From Kitasatospora kifunensis (lineage in GTDB: Bacteria > Actinomycetota > Actinomycetes > Streptomycetales > Streptomycetaceae): a stretch of DNA of 64,000 nt. Where the stretch lies: assembly GCF_014203855.1 (NCBI RefSeq), contig NZ_JACHJV010000001.1, positions 6,634,001-6,698,000 of the forward strand, given 5' to 3'. Of the stretch, positions 1 through 7,947 are shown in pieces (within the stretch, counting starts at the first letter, position 1; each line of letters starts with the position of its first letter). The notes below the pieces were generated by a model. It had not been told where the DNA came from, made no database searches, and was given only the letters and a program-made list of their open reading frames with translations. The translations under genes were made by a program, and so were the position numbers.

Positions 1-1245
1 AACCGTTTCACCACGTCATGGGGCGACTTCCAGCTCACCCGATTCCCCGAGGACCCCCGCGAGCAGTTGCGCGCCTGGGACGCGGCCGACGAGTACCTGC
101 TGCGCCACCTGCACGGCGACCAGCCGCAGCCGCAGCCGGCCCGGGACGCTGAAGCCGCGCCCGAGGCCCCCGCGCCCGAGGCCCCCGCCCCCGCCGCGCC
201 GGTCCAGCCGGTCGAGCTGCGCGGCACCGTGGTGGTCCTGGGTGACCGCTGGGGAGCGCTCGGCACCGTGCTGGCCGCGAGCCGGCCGGACGCCGAGCTG
301 GTCCAGCTCGGCGACTCCTACCTCGCGCAGCAGGCCACCCGCGCCAACCTCGTCCGGGCGGGCCTGGCCCCCGACGCGGTCCGGCTGCTGGCCGGTACGG
401 AGGAGCCGCCGGAGCGGATCGACGTGCTGCTGATCCGGGTGCCCAAGAGCCTCGCTCTGCTGGAGGACCAGCTGCACCGGCTGGCACCCGCGCTGCACCC
501 GGGGACCCTGGTGCTCGGCACCGGCATGGTGACCGAGATCCACACCTCCACCCTCCAGCTCTTCGAGCGGATCATCGGCCCCACCCGCACCTCGCTCGCG
601 GTGAAGAAGGCGCGGCTGATCTTCTGCACCCCGGACCCGGAGCAGGCCCGCCCGGCGAACCCCTGGCCGCTGCGCTACGCGCTGCCCGGCGACCTCGGAC
701 CGCTCTCCGGTGGGACGGTGGTCAACCACGGCGGCGTCTTCTGCGCCGAACGGCTCGACATCGGCACCCGCTTCCTCCTCCAGCACCTGCCGACCCGCCA
801 CGGCCGCGAGCGGGTCGTCGACCTGGGCTGCGGCAACGGCATCGTCGGGACGGCGGCGGCGCTGGCCAACCCCGAGGCCGAACTCACCTTCGTCGACGAG
901 TCCTTCGCCGCCATCGCCTCGGCACGGGAGACCTTCCGGGCGAACACCCCGGCCGACCGGCCCGCCCACTTCCAGGCCGGCGACGCACTCGCCGCCCTCC
1001 CGGCCGCTTCGGTCGACCTGGTCCTCAACAACCCGCCGTTCCACTCGCACCAGGCCACCACCGACGCGACCGCCTGGCGGATGTTCACCGGTGCACGGCG
1101 GGCGCTGCGCCCCGGCGGTGAGCTCTGGGTGGTGGGCAACCGGCACCTCGGCTACCACGTCAAGCTCCGGCGGCTGTTCGGCAACTGCCAGACGGTGGCG
1201 GGCAATCCGAAGTTCGTGATCCTGCGCGCGGTCAAGGGCTCCTAG
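1..1245 (+). CDS. RlmG/RsmC-like rRNA guanine-N2 methyltransferase (5' end missing)
   Basis: The reading frame is already open at base 1, so the N-terminus lies outside the window. The C-terminal half is a class I SAM-dependent methyltransferase: a DLGCGNG SAM-binding loop (near base 832), an acidic strand end (FVDES), and the NPPFH catalytic motif (near base 1030) typical of enzymes that methylate exocyclic guanine N2. The tail GNRHLGYHVKLRRLFG closely resembles RlmG, the 23S rRNA m2G1835 methylase. The N-terminal half looks like the degenerate duplicated methyltransferase domain of RlmG/RsmC, interrupted by an Ala/Pro-rich linker (about bases 115-210). A role in 23S or 16S rRNA modification is inferred from family; the exact target base is not shown. 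The stop codon lies inside a terminator hairpin. Confidence 0.85.
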   Translation, partial: NRFTTSWGDFQLTRFPEDPREQLRAWDAADEYLLRHLHGDQPQPQPARDAEAAPEAPAPEAPAPAAPVQPVELRGTVVVLGDRWGALGTVLAASRPDAELVQLGDSYLAQQATRANLVRAGLAPDAVRLLAGTEEPPERIDVLLIRVPKSLALLEDQLHRLAPALHPGTLVLGTGMVTEIHTSTLQLFERIIGPTRTSLAVKKARLIFCTPDPEQARPANPWPLRYALPGDLGPLSGGTVVNHGGVFCAERLDIGTRFLLQHLPTRHGRERVVDLGCGNGIVGTAAALANPEAELTFVDESFAAIASARETFRANTPADRPAHFQAGDALAALPAASVDLVLNNPPFHSHQATTDATAWRMFTGARRALRPGGELWVVGNRHLGYHVKLRRLFGNCQTVAGNPKFVILRAVKGS

Positions 1246-1345
1246 GGCCTGTCCGGCAAGATCCGCCGGGACAGGCCCTAGACACCCGCCGGACAGGCCC
1301 TAGAACCGACGCCGGGCCGCCGGACGGGCCCTAGAACCGACGCCG
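1242..1345 (+). terminator. Terminator hairpin with tandemly repeated right arm
   Basis: A 13-bp stem pairs 1242-1254 with 1269-1281 and contains the stop codon of the methyltransferase gene. The right-arm sequence (acaggccctaga) recurs at about 1293-1304 and, with one change, at 1324-1335, followed by copies of accgacgccggg. So one left arm has three possible partners. The region lies between convergent genes and probably terminates both. Confidence 0.6.
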
Positions 1346-1356
1346 GGGCCGCCGGT

Positions 1357-2076
1357 TCAGACGAGCAGCGTGCCGCCCTCCACCATGACGACCGTGCCGG
1401 TGGCGTGGCGCTGGCGCATGAGGTAGGCGTAGGCCTCGGCCACGTCCTCGACCTCGGCGATCCGCCCGAGCGGAAGAGTGGCGGCGGTCTGCTCGTACCA
1501 CTGTTCGCGCGCGCCCTCGTCCATGTCCGACCAGAGTGGCGAGCGCACCACACCGGCGGTGACGGCGTTGACCCGGATCGGGGCCAACTCGAGGGCGAGC
1601 GCCCGGACCAGGGCCTCCACGGCTCCGCAGACGCTCGCGGCGAGCGCCCAGCCGGGTACCGGACGATGCCCCGCGGTACCGCTGGTCAGCGTCACGGAGC
1701 CGCCCGGACGCAGGAACGGCATCGCCGCACTGACGGCGGACAGGGCGCCGAAGTACCGCACCGCGAAGAAGTCCTGTGCCTGGCGCAGGTCCAGGGCGTC
1801 CATCCGGGTCAGGGGCAGCGGCTCACCGGCGGTGTAGGCGAGGTGGTCGAAGGAGCCGACGCGCTCGAAGAGGGCGGCGACCTGGCTCGGCTCCCTGAGG
1901 TCCGCGACCTCGCCGCCGGCTCCCGCCGGCAGGCTGGAAAGCGCCTTCGCGACCTTCTCCTGGCTGCTGGAGACGACCACCACCTCGGCGCCGTCCCGCG
2001 CCACCAGCGCCGCGGTGGCGAGTCCGATGCCCGAGGTACCGCCGAGGACGACGACACGCTGACCGGTGAAGCTCAT
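1357..2076 (-). CDS. SDR-family oxidoreductase with non-canonical active site
   Basis: A 239-residue short-chain dehydrogenase/reductase-like protein. Near the N-terminus it carries the Rossmann motif GGTSGIG, and later the NAxTAG-like segment VNAVTAGVV. The usual YxxxK catalytic pair is absent: the segment after SGTAGHRPVPGW runs ALAASVCGAVEAL with no Tyr or Lys, so dehydrogenase chemistry may be altered or lost. The ATG at 2076 is chosen because the protein then begins MSFTGQRVVVLGG, a normal SDR start; longer in-frame extensions are low-complexity. It is divergent from the LysR gene at 2241, with a dyad in the shared promoter region, so the LysR protein probably controls it. Substrate unknown. 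Confidence 0.85.
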   Translation of the reverse strand: MSFTGQRVVVLGGTSGIGLATAALVARDGAEVVVVSSSQEKVAKALSSLPAGAGGEVADLREPSQVAALFERVGSFDHLAYTAGEPLPLTRMDALDLRQAQDFFAVRYFGALSAVSAAMPFLRPGGSVTLTSGTAGHRPVPGWALAASVCGAVEALVRALALELAPIRVNAVTAGVVRSPLWSDMDEGAREQWYEQTAATLPLGRIAEVEDVAEAYAYLMRQRHATGTVVMVEGGTLLV

Positions 2077-2194
2077 AGAAGCCCTTTCCCATGCTGCTGC
2101 TGCGTCAGGAAGGCTCCGCACCCGGGACCGGGGGGAGCTGCCACCGATGCTCCAACACAGTGCGCGCGCGGTCCAAGACCTCTTCCGGAAGCTG

Positions 2195-2209
2195 TCATAC
2201 CCTGGGGGT
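2195..2209. promoter_or_regulatory. Dyad in SDR/LysR divergent promoter region
   Basis: A perfect inverted repeat ATACCC-TGG-GGGTAT sits about 30 bp upstream of the LysR start and about 120 bp upstream of the SDR start. Its position and size fit a LysR-type binding site controlling both divergent genes. This is inference from position and symmetry. Confidence 0.5.
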
Positions 2210-2240
2210 ATCAGGGTGCTCGACAGTGAGGGGCCCACCG

Positions 2241-3104
2241 GTGGACGTCGACCTGCGCAAGCTGCGGTACTTCGTGGCCGTCGCGGAGGAACTGCACTTC
2301 GGGCGTGCGGCTGAGCGCCTGCACATCGCCCAGCCGGTGCTCTCGCGGCAGATTCGGGCACTGGAGACGGAGTTGCGTGCCCAACTGTTCCGGCGGGACC
2401 GGCGCTCCACCGAGCTCACCGCCGCCGGGCGCCAGCTCCTGGAAGACGCGCCGCCCTTGCTGGCGGCTTCCCAGGCGGCGCGCCGCCGGGTCGGCCTGGC
2501 CGGTCAGGAGCAGGCCCGCTTCACCATCGGCTTCATGCCGGGCATCACGGTGACCGCCGCCGTGCGGGCGTTCTCCACCCGGCACCCCGACCTGACCGTC
2601 GACGTCCTGCGCACCTCCTGGGACGACCAAAGCCAGGTGATCCTCGACGGCCGGGTCGACGTCGGCTTCATCCGGCTGCCGGTCGATCAGCGCGGCCTGG
2701 AGCTGCGACCGCTCTTCGCCGAGCCACGGGTGGTCGTGCTGCCCACAGGGCACCGACTGGCGGGCCAGGCCTCGGTGGGGATCGCGGACCTGGCCGACGA
2801 GCAGTTGCTCCAGAACCCGGACGCCGTGCCCGAGTGGCGTGACCTGCCGACGCACGCCGGTTCCCGCCCGGAGCGGAGTCGACCGCTGGCCGCGACCGTC
2901 GAGGAGAAGCTCGAATACGTCGCGGCCGCCGATGGGATGGTCATCCTGCCCCTGTCCACCGCACGCTTCTACACCCGGCCCGACCTCGTCCACCTGGCCG
3001 TCGAGGGCATCGGCCCGAGCCAGGTCTGCCTCGCCTGGAGCGCCGGTCGGCGCTCCAGGCTGCTCGACGAGTTCCGCCAACTCGCCGCCTCGGCAGCCGG
3101 GTGA
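2241..3104 (+). CDS. LysR-family transcriptional regulator
   Basis: A 287-residue LysR-type regulator. The N-terminal winged helix-turn-helix (residues about 4-60) reads LRYFVAVAEELHFGRAAERL followed by QPVLSRQIRALE, the classic LysR recognition helix. The rest is a substrate-binding-like effector domain (about 90-285). The GTG at 2241 is preceded by a GAGGGG Shine-Dalgarno about 6-8 bases upstream and puts the HTH at the usual distance from the N-terminus; the open frame extends further upstream without family resemblance. It is transcribed away from the SDR gene and most likely regulates it. The effector is not predictable. Confidence 0.9.
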   Translation: MDVDLRKLRYFVAVAEELHFGRAAERLHIAQPVLSRQIRALETELRAQLFRRDRRSTELTAAGRQLLEDAPPLLAASQAARRRVGLAGQEQARFTIGFMPGITVTAAVRAFSTRHPDLTVDVLRTSWDDQSQVILDGRVDVGFIRLPVDQRGLELRPLFAEPRVVVLPTGHRLAGQASVGIADLADEQLLQNPDAVPEWRDLPTHAGSRPERSRPLAATVEEKLEYVAAADGMVILPLSTARFYTRPDLVHLAVEGIGPSQVCLAWSAGRRSRLLDEFRQLAASAAG

Positions 3105-3125
3105 CGCCTGGCGGACGGGCGAATC

Positions 3126-3140
3126 TTGCCGCATCGGCAA
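3126..3140. promoter_or_regulatory. Probable TetR operator
   Basis: A perfect dyad TTGCC-GCATC-GGCAA lies about 40 bp upstream of the TetR start. A wider pair, ATCTTGCC (3123-3130) and GGCAAGAT (3153-3160), brackets it. A TACGTT hexamer at 3160-3165 could be the -10 element, so a bound repressor would block RNA polymerase. Autoregulation is inferred. Confidence 0.5.
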
Positions 3141-3177
3141 CTTTTCCATCTGGGCAAGATACGTTACCGTGGATGGT

Positions 3178-3861
3178 ATGACGCAGGGAGACGACGTACA
3201 GATCGGGCTGCGGGAGCGCAAGAAGCGGGAGACACGCGTCTCGCTGAGCCAGGCCACGATCCGGCTCTGTGTCGAACGCGGCTGGGACAACGTGACGGTG
3301 GAGTCCATCGCCGCCGCGGCGAACGTGTCCGTGCGCACCTTCCGCAACTACTTCTCCAGCAAGGCCGAGGCGATCGCCGCAGGACACCTGGAACGGATGC
3401 TGCGGATCGCGGACACCCTGCGAGCGCGTCCGGCCGCCGAGCCCCTGTGGGAGTCGATCGTCCACGCGGTGGTGGCCGAGTTCGCCCAGGGGGACGAAGA
3501 GGTCCGCGGAGGCGAAGAGGTCCGCAGAGACGAATCGGTCCGGGCGGGCGAGGGGAGCGCGAGGTCCGCCCTCGACCAGCGCTGGCGGGACGGGCTTCGG
3601 CTCATGCTGGCCGAACCGGCACTGCAGGGCGAGGTCGCCAAGGCGAACGCGGCCGCACAGGAGGTGTTGGCCGAGGCGGTCGCCGAGCGCACCGGCACCG
3701 ACGCGGCCCGCGACGTCTACCCGAAACTGGTCGCCGCGGTGATCGGGGCGGGCAGCGCGGTGGCCGTGGAGCACTGCCTGCGTGCCGATCCGCCCACCCC
3801 GCTCGTCCCGGTGCTGCGCGAGGTGTTCGACCGCCTCGCCGCCGGTCTTCCCACCCCTTAG
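3178..3861 (+). CDS. TetR-family transcriptional regulator
   Basis: A 227-residue TetR-type repressor. The DNA-binding domain occupies about residues 10-65, with the diagnostic segment VSVRTFRNYFSSKAEAI of the recognition helix and following helix. The C-terminal ligand domain is variable, as usual. Residues about 104-124 contain an Arg/Glu-rich stretch encoded by three imperfect 18-bp repeats (GDEEVRG, GEEVRRD, ESVRAGEG), probably a surface loop. The ATG at 3178 follows the probable operator at 3126-3140. The next gene, on the same strand 142 bp downstream, encodes an FAD monooxygenase, the usual arrangement for a repressor controlling an antibiotic- or aromatic-modifying enzyme. That link is inference. 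Confidence 0.9.
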   Translation: MTQGDDVQIGLRERKKRETRVSLSQATIRLCVERGWDNVTVESIAAAANVSVRTFRNYFSSKAEAIAAGHLERMLRIADTLRARPAAEPLWESIVHAVVAEFAQGDEEVRGGEEVRRDESVRAGEGSARSALDQRWRDGLRLMLAEPALQGEVAKANAAAQEVLAEAVAERTGTDAARDVYPKLVAAVIGAGSAVAVEHCLRADPPTPLVPVLREVFDRLAAGLPTP

Positions 3862-4003
3862 AACCCGGAACCTCCCGCTCCGCAAGACCTCCCACCAACC
3901 TGCAAGACCCCGCAACGCCCCGCGCGAACCGATCCTGCCCGGCCGTCGTCGGGCCGATCCGTGCTGCCCTTTTCCGAGCCCGAAACAGATGAGGACGCGT
4001 CAC

Positions 4004-5629
4004 ATGATCGCCGATGCCATCGACCCAGCGGATGCAGTGGATGCAGCGAAAGCAGTGGATGCCGTGGATGTGGTCATTGTCGGGGGCGGCCCGAACGGGC
4101 TGATGCTGGCCTGCGAGCTGAGCCTGGCCGGGGTCCGGCCCCTCGTGCTGGAAGGCCTGCCCGAACCCAGCGAGGAGCCGAAGGCCAACGGGCTGCTCGG
4201 CCAGGTTGTCACCATGGTCGACCGGCGGGGCCTGTACGAGCGCCTCGCTGGCAACCCGGGTCCGCCGCAGCCGAATTCCGCCTACTTCATGTTCGCCTCG
4301 CTGCCCCTGGACCTGAGCATGCTGAAGGACAGCCCGCTCTACGGCCTGGCGGTGCCGCAGCGCCGCATCGTGCAGGTCCTTCAGGAGCGCGCCACCGAAC
4401 TCGGCGCGGAGATCCGGCGGGGACACCAGGTCGCCGGCCTGTCCCAGGACGACGAGGGCGTCACCGTCGATGTCGACGGTCCCGAGGGCGCCTACCGGCT
4501 GCGGGCGCGCTACCTGGTCGGTGCGGACGGAGCGCACAGCATCACGCGCAAGCAGGCCGGCATCGGTTTCCCCGGCGTCAGTTACGACCGGACGACCAGC
4601 CGGACGGCGCACGTCGCGCTCCCGCCGCAGTGGGTGGATCCGAGCACGGGTGCGCTGAACGTGCCCGGCTACGGCACCATCCTGCCGTTCCTGCCCCACC
4701 GCACCGAGCACGGCGGGTTCTCCTACGCGCCGTTCCCCGGCCACCCGCCGCTGGTCAGCACCATGGAGTGGGACCAGCCCGAGCCGCAGGCACCGATGAG
4801 CCTCGCGGAGCTGCGGGCGAGCATCCGTCGCGTGCTCGGCGTCGACGTGCCGCTCGATCCGCCCACCGGCGCGGGACCGCACGTGCTGCGCCGGCTCTCC
4901 GGCGGCAACACGCGGGTCGCCGAACGGTTCCGGGACCGTCGGATCCTCCTGGTCGGCGATGCCGCCCACGTGTACGCCGCAGGGGGAGGGCCCGGCCTCA
5001 ACCTCGGCCTGCAGGATGCCGTCAACCTCGGCTGGAAACTCGCCGCCGAGCTCCGAGGCGGCACTGAGCCAGGGCTCCTGGACAGCTACCAGACCGAGCG
5101 TCGGCAAGCCGCCCTGCGGATGAACATGAACGCCCAGGCGCAGTCCGCGCTCATCGCGCCCGGCAGCGACGTCACCGCGCTGCGCGAGCTGCTGGCCGAA
5201 CTGCTCGGACACCAGCCCACCGTGCAGCACCTCGCCGACCTCGTCGCCGGCGCCGACCTGCGCTACGACCTGGGCGGGCCCGACGCGCACCCCCTGGTCG
5301 GCCGGTTCGCGCCGGAGATGGACCTGAACACCCCGACCGGGACCGTCCGGTTGGCGGAACTCACCAGAGCCGCACGGCCCTTGCTGCTCGACTTCACCGA
5401 AGACGCGTCGGTGGCCCGGGCGATGGCGCCGTGGCATGACCGGGTGGACATCATCACCGCGCAGCCTCAGCCCCGGACGCCCGCGGTCACCGCCCTGCTG
5501 CTTCGCCCCGACTGCTACGTGGCCTGGGCATCGGGTTCGCCCCGCCCGGACACCGTGGACCTGGAAGCACTCCGCACCGCCGCGCAGCGCTGGTTCGGCA
5601 CCACCGAGCCCGCCCGAGTGACCCTCTGA
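4004..5629 (+). CDS. FAD-dependent aromatic monooxygenase (class A flavoprotein hydroxylase)
   Basis: A 541-residue single-component flavin hydroxylase of the PheA/MhpA/rifampicin-monooxygenase group. Seen: the ADP-binding motif VVIVGGGPNGLMLACEL with the following acidic residue (about residues 24-48), the GADGAHS motif shared by this family (about 175), and the second FAD site GDAAHVYAAGGGPGLNLG (about 322-340). A C-terminal thioredoxin-like domain is expected after about residue 400. The start at 4004 has GAGGACG about 7-9 bases upstream; an in-frame ATG at 3989 is an alternative. The N-terminus is oddly rich in Ala/Asp/Val repeats (ADAIDPADAVDAAKAVDAVD). Homologues hydroxylate aromatic polyketides or inactivate rifamycins. 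No biosynthetic cluster surrounds it here, so detoxification under TetR control is plausible but unproven. Confidence 0.88.
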   Translation: MIADAIDPADAVDAAKAVDAVDVVIVGGGPNGLMLACELSLAGVRPLVLEGLPEPSEEPKANGLLGQVVTMVDRRGLYERLAGNPGPPQPNSAYFMFASLPLDLSMLKDSPLYGLAVPQRRIVQVLQERATELGAEIRRGHQVAGLSQDDEGVTVDVDGPEGAYRLRARYLVGADGAHSITRKQAGIGFPGVSYDRTTSRTAHVALPPQWVDPSTGALNVPGYGTILPFLPHRTEHGGFSYAPFPGHPPLVSTMEWDQPEPQAPMSLAELRASIRRVLGVDVPLDPPTGAGPHVLRRLSGGNTRVAERFRDRRILLVGDAAHVYAAGGGPGLNLGLQDAVNLGWKLAAELRGGTEPGLLDSYQTERRQAALRMNMNAQAQSALIAPGSDVTALRELLAELLGHQPTVQHLADLVAGADLRYDLGGPDAHPLVGRFAPEMDLNTPTGTVRLAELTRAARPLLLDFTEDASVARAMAPWHDRVDIITAQPQPRTPAVTALLLRPDCYVAWASGSPRPDTVDLEALRTAAQRWFGTTEPARVTL

Positions 5630-5660
5630 CCGACCAGTTCCCCGCCGCCCTCCAGCTCCT

Positions 5661-5694
5661 TGCATGAATGTTCCGAAGTGCGTATATTCATGCC
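5661..5694 (+). promoter_or_regulatory. ArgR operator (ARG boxes) upstream of argC
   Basis: Between the monooxygenase stop and argC lie TGCATGAATG (5661-5670) and TGCGTATATTCATGCC (5679-5694). The second matches the Streptomyces ARG-box pattern (TGCATnnnnATTCAT-like), and the first looks like a half-site. A closely similar element precedes argG. Autogenous repression by ArgR, encoded at the end of this operon, is expected. Confidence 0.75.
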
Positions 5695-5715
5695 TAGTCC
5701 CTGAGAGGAGTGGTC

Positions 5716-6744
5716 ATGCCGTTGCGAGTCGCCGTTGCCGGAGCCAGCGGGTATGCGGGCGGCGAGGTGCTGCGCCTGCTGCTCTCGCATCCCGAGGTGG
5801 AGATCGGGGCGCTGACCGGCGGCTCCAACGCCGGTACGACGCTGGGGGAGTTGCAGCCGCACCTGCTCCCGCTGGCGGACCGGGTGCTGGAGCCGACCAC
5901 GCCCGAGGTGCTCGCCGGCCACGACATCGTCTTTCTCGGGCTGCCGCACGGGCAGTCCGCCGCCGTGGCCGAGGCGCTCGGCGAGGACGTGCTGGTGATC
6001 GACTGCGGTGCCGACTTCCGGCTCAAGGAAGCGGCGGACTGGGAGCGGTTCTACGGTTCCGCGCACGCCGGGACCTGGCCGTACGGGCTGCCCGAGCTGC
6101 CGGGGCACCGGGCCGCTCTGAAGGGGACCAAGCGGATCGCCGTTCCCGGCTGCTACCCCACGGCCGTCTCGCTCGCGCTCTTCCCCGCCTACGCGGCCCA
6201 GTTGGCGGAGCCGGAGGCCGTGATCGTGGCGGCCAGCGGTACCTCGGGGGCCGGCAAGGCGGTCAAGACGCACCTGCTGGGCAGCGAGGTGATGGGGTCG
6301 GTCAGCCCGTACGGGGTCGGCGGGGTGCACCGGCACACGCCGGAGATGTCGCAGAACCTGAGCGCGGTCGCGGGGGAGCCGGTGAACGTCTCCTTCACTC
6401 CCACCCTGGTGCCGATGTCCCGGGGCATCCTGGCCACCTGCACGGCCAAGGCCAAGCCCGGCGTCACCGGCGCGGACGTTCGCGCGGCCTACGCCGCCGC
6501 CTATGCCGACGAGCCGTTCGTCCGACTGCTGCCCGAGCTGCAGTGGCCGCAGACCAAGTCGGTGCACGGCGCCAACTCCGCCCTCGTCCAAGTCACGCTG
6601 GACGAGCACGCCGGGCGGATCATCGCGATCAGCGCGATCGACAACCTGGTCAAGGGCACCGCCGGCGGCGCGGTGCAGAGCATGAACATCGCGCTCGGCC
6701 TGCCCGAGGCGCTCGGCCTTCCCGTGAACGGAGTTGCACCGTGA
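5716..6744 (+). CDS. argC: N-acetyl-gamma-glutamyl-phosphate reductase
   Basis: A 342-residue enzyme for the third step of arginine synthesis: NADPH-dependent reduction of N-acetylglutamyl phosphate to the semialdehyde. Seen: an N-terminal nucleotide-binding loop (AVAGASGYAGGEVLRLL), the active-site cysteine in VPGCYPTAVSLAL (about residue 145), and the C-terminal NLVKGTAGGAVQSMN typical of ArgC. The ATG at 5716 has GAGAGGAG immediately upstream; a GTG two codons earlier is possible but overlaps that ribosome site. It is the first gene of argCJBDR and overlaps argJ by 4 bp. The ARG box upstream implies repression by arginine-loaded ArgR. Confidence 0.97.
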   Translation: MPLRVAVAGASGYAGGEVLRLLLSHPEVEIGALTGGSNAGTTLGELQPHLLPLADRVLEPTTPEVLAGHDIVFLGLPHGQSAAVAEALGEDVLVIDCGADFRLKEAADWERFYGSAHAGTWPYGLPELPGHRAALKGTKRIAVPGCYPTAVSLALFPAYAAQLAEPEAVIVAASGTSGAGKAVKTHLLGSEVMGSVSPYGVGGVHRHTPEMSQNLSAVAGEPVNVSFTPTLVPMSRGILATCTAKAKPGVTGADVRAAYAAAYADEPFVRLLPELQWPQTKSVHGANSALVQVTLDEHAGRIIAISAIDNLVKGTAGGAVQSMNIALGLPEALGLPVNGVAP

Positions 6745-7913
6745 CCACCCATCAGCAGAGCGTCGGCGTCACCGCCGCCAAGGGCTTTCGGGCCGCCGGA
6801 GTCACGGCCGGCATCAAGGCCTCCGGTACCCCGGACCTGGCCCTGGTGGTCAACGAGGGGCCCTCCTACGCCGCGGCCGGCGTCTTCACGAGCAACCGGG
6901 TCAAGGCTGCCCCGGTGCTCTGGTCCCAGCAGGTGCTGAAGGGCGGCCAGTTGGCCGCAGTGGTGCTCAACTCCGGTGGCGCCAACGCCTGCACCGGGCC
7001 CGAGGGGTTCCAGGACACGCACGCCACCGCCGAGCGGGTCGGCACCGAACTGGGCGTCAGCGCCGGCGAGGTGGCGGTCTGCTCCACCGGCCTGATCGGC
7101 GAGCGGCTGCCGATGGACCTGCTGCTGCCCGGTATCACGCTCGCCGCCAAGGAGTTGGCGGTGGACGGCGGTGAGGCGGCGGCGATCGCCATCAAGACCA
7201 CCGACACCGTGCACAAGACCGCGCAGGTGACGCAGGACGGTTGGACGGTCGGCGGGATGGCCAAGGGTGCGGGCATGCTCGCGCCGGGCCTGGCCACCAT
7301 GCTGGTCGTGCTCACCACCGACGCCGCCGTGGACGCCGCGCAGTTGGATGTCGCACTGCGCGGTGCCACCCGTACCACCTTCGACCGGGTGGACTCCGAC
7401 GGCTGCATGTCGACCAACGACACGGTGCTGCTGCTCGCCTCCGGCGCTGCCCAGGTCACGCCGGGCCAGGCGGAGTTCGCGGCGGCGGTCGAGCAGGTCT
7501 GCGCCGACCTCGCGCGCCAGCTGATCGGTGACGCCGAGGGGGCGAGCAAGGACATCCGGATCGATGTCACCGGTGCCGCCACCGAGGACGAGGCCGTCAC
7601 GGTCGCCCGCACCATCGCCCGCAACAACCTGCTCAAGTGCGCCATCCACGGCGAGGACCCCAACTGGGGCCGGGTGCTGGCCGCGATCGGCACCACCGCG
7701 GCGGCCTTCGACCCGGACCAACTGGACGTGGCGATCAACGGGGTCTGGGTCTGCCGGGGCGGCGCCGTCGGCGAGGACCGTTCGCTGGTCGACATGACGG
7801 ACCGTCAGGTCGTCATCACCGCAGACCTGCACGCGGGTCCGGCCGCGGCCACGGTGTGGACCAACGACCTCACCGCCGACTACGTGCACGAGAACAGCGC
7901 CTACTCCACCTGA
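6741..7913 (+). CDS. argJ: Bifunctional glutamate N-acetyltransferase / ornithine acetyltransferase
   Basis: A 390-residue ArgJ. It moves the acetyl group from N-acetylornithine to glutamate and, if bifunctional, also uses acetyl-CoA, which makes the pathway cyclic. It carries the autocleavage site in KGAGMLAPGLA-TMLVV, with the nucleophilic threonine at residue 186, and the conserved GDAEGASK and EDPNWGR segments further on. It starts at a GTG overlapping the argC stop (GTGA), implying translational coupling. Whether it is mono- or bifunctional cannot be told from sequence alone. No separate argA or argE is present in the window. Confidence 0.97.
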   Translation: MTTHQQSVGVTAAKGFRAAGVTAGIKASGTPDLALVVNEGPSYAAAGVFTSNRVKAAPVLWSQQVLKGGQLAAVVLNSGGANACTGPEGFQDTHATAERVGTELGVSAGEVAVCSTGLIGERLPMDLLLPGITLAAKELAVDGGEAAAIAIKTTDTVHKTAQVTQDGWTVGGMAKGAGMLAPGLATMLVVLTTDAAVDAAQLDVALRGATRTTFDRVDSDGCMSTNDTVLLLASGAAQVTPGQAEFAAAVEQVCADLARQLIGDAEGASKDIRIDVTGAATEDEAVTVARTIARNNLLKCAIHGEDPNWGRVLAAIGTTAAAFDPDQLDVAINGVWVCRGGAVGEDRSLVDMTDRQVVITADLHAGPAAATVWTNDLTADYVHENSAYST

Positions 7914-7947
7914 TCCTCAGCGACTCCTTCCTCGGGGACTGACAACC

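Noticed and set aside
3602..5665. A 687-codon minus-strand frame opposite the FAD monooxygenase
   Set aside because: Antisense shadow of a gene with clear FAD motifs; the translation has no family features.
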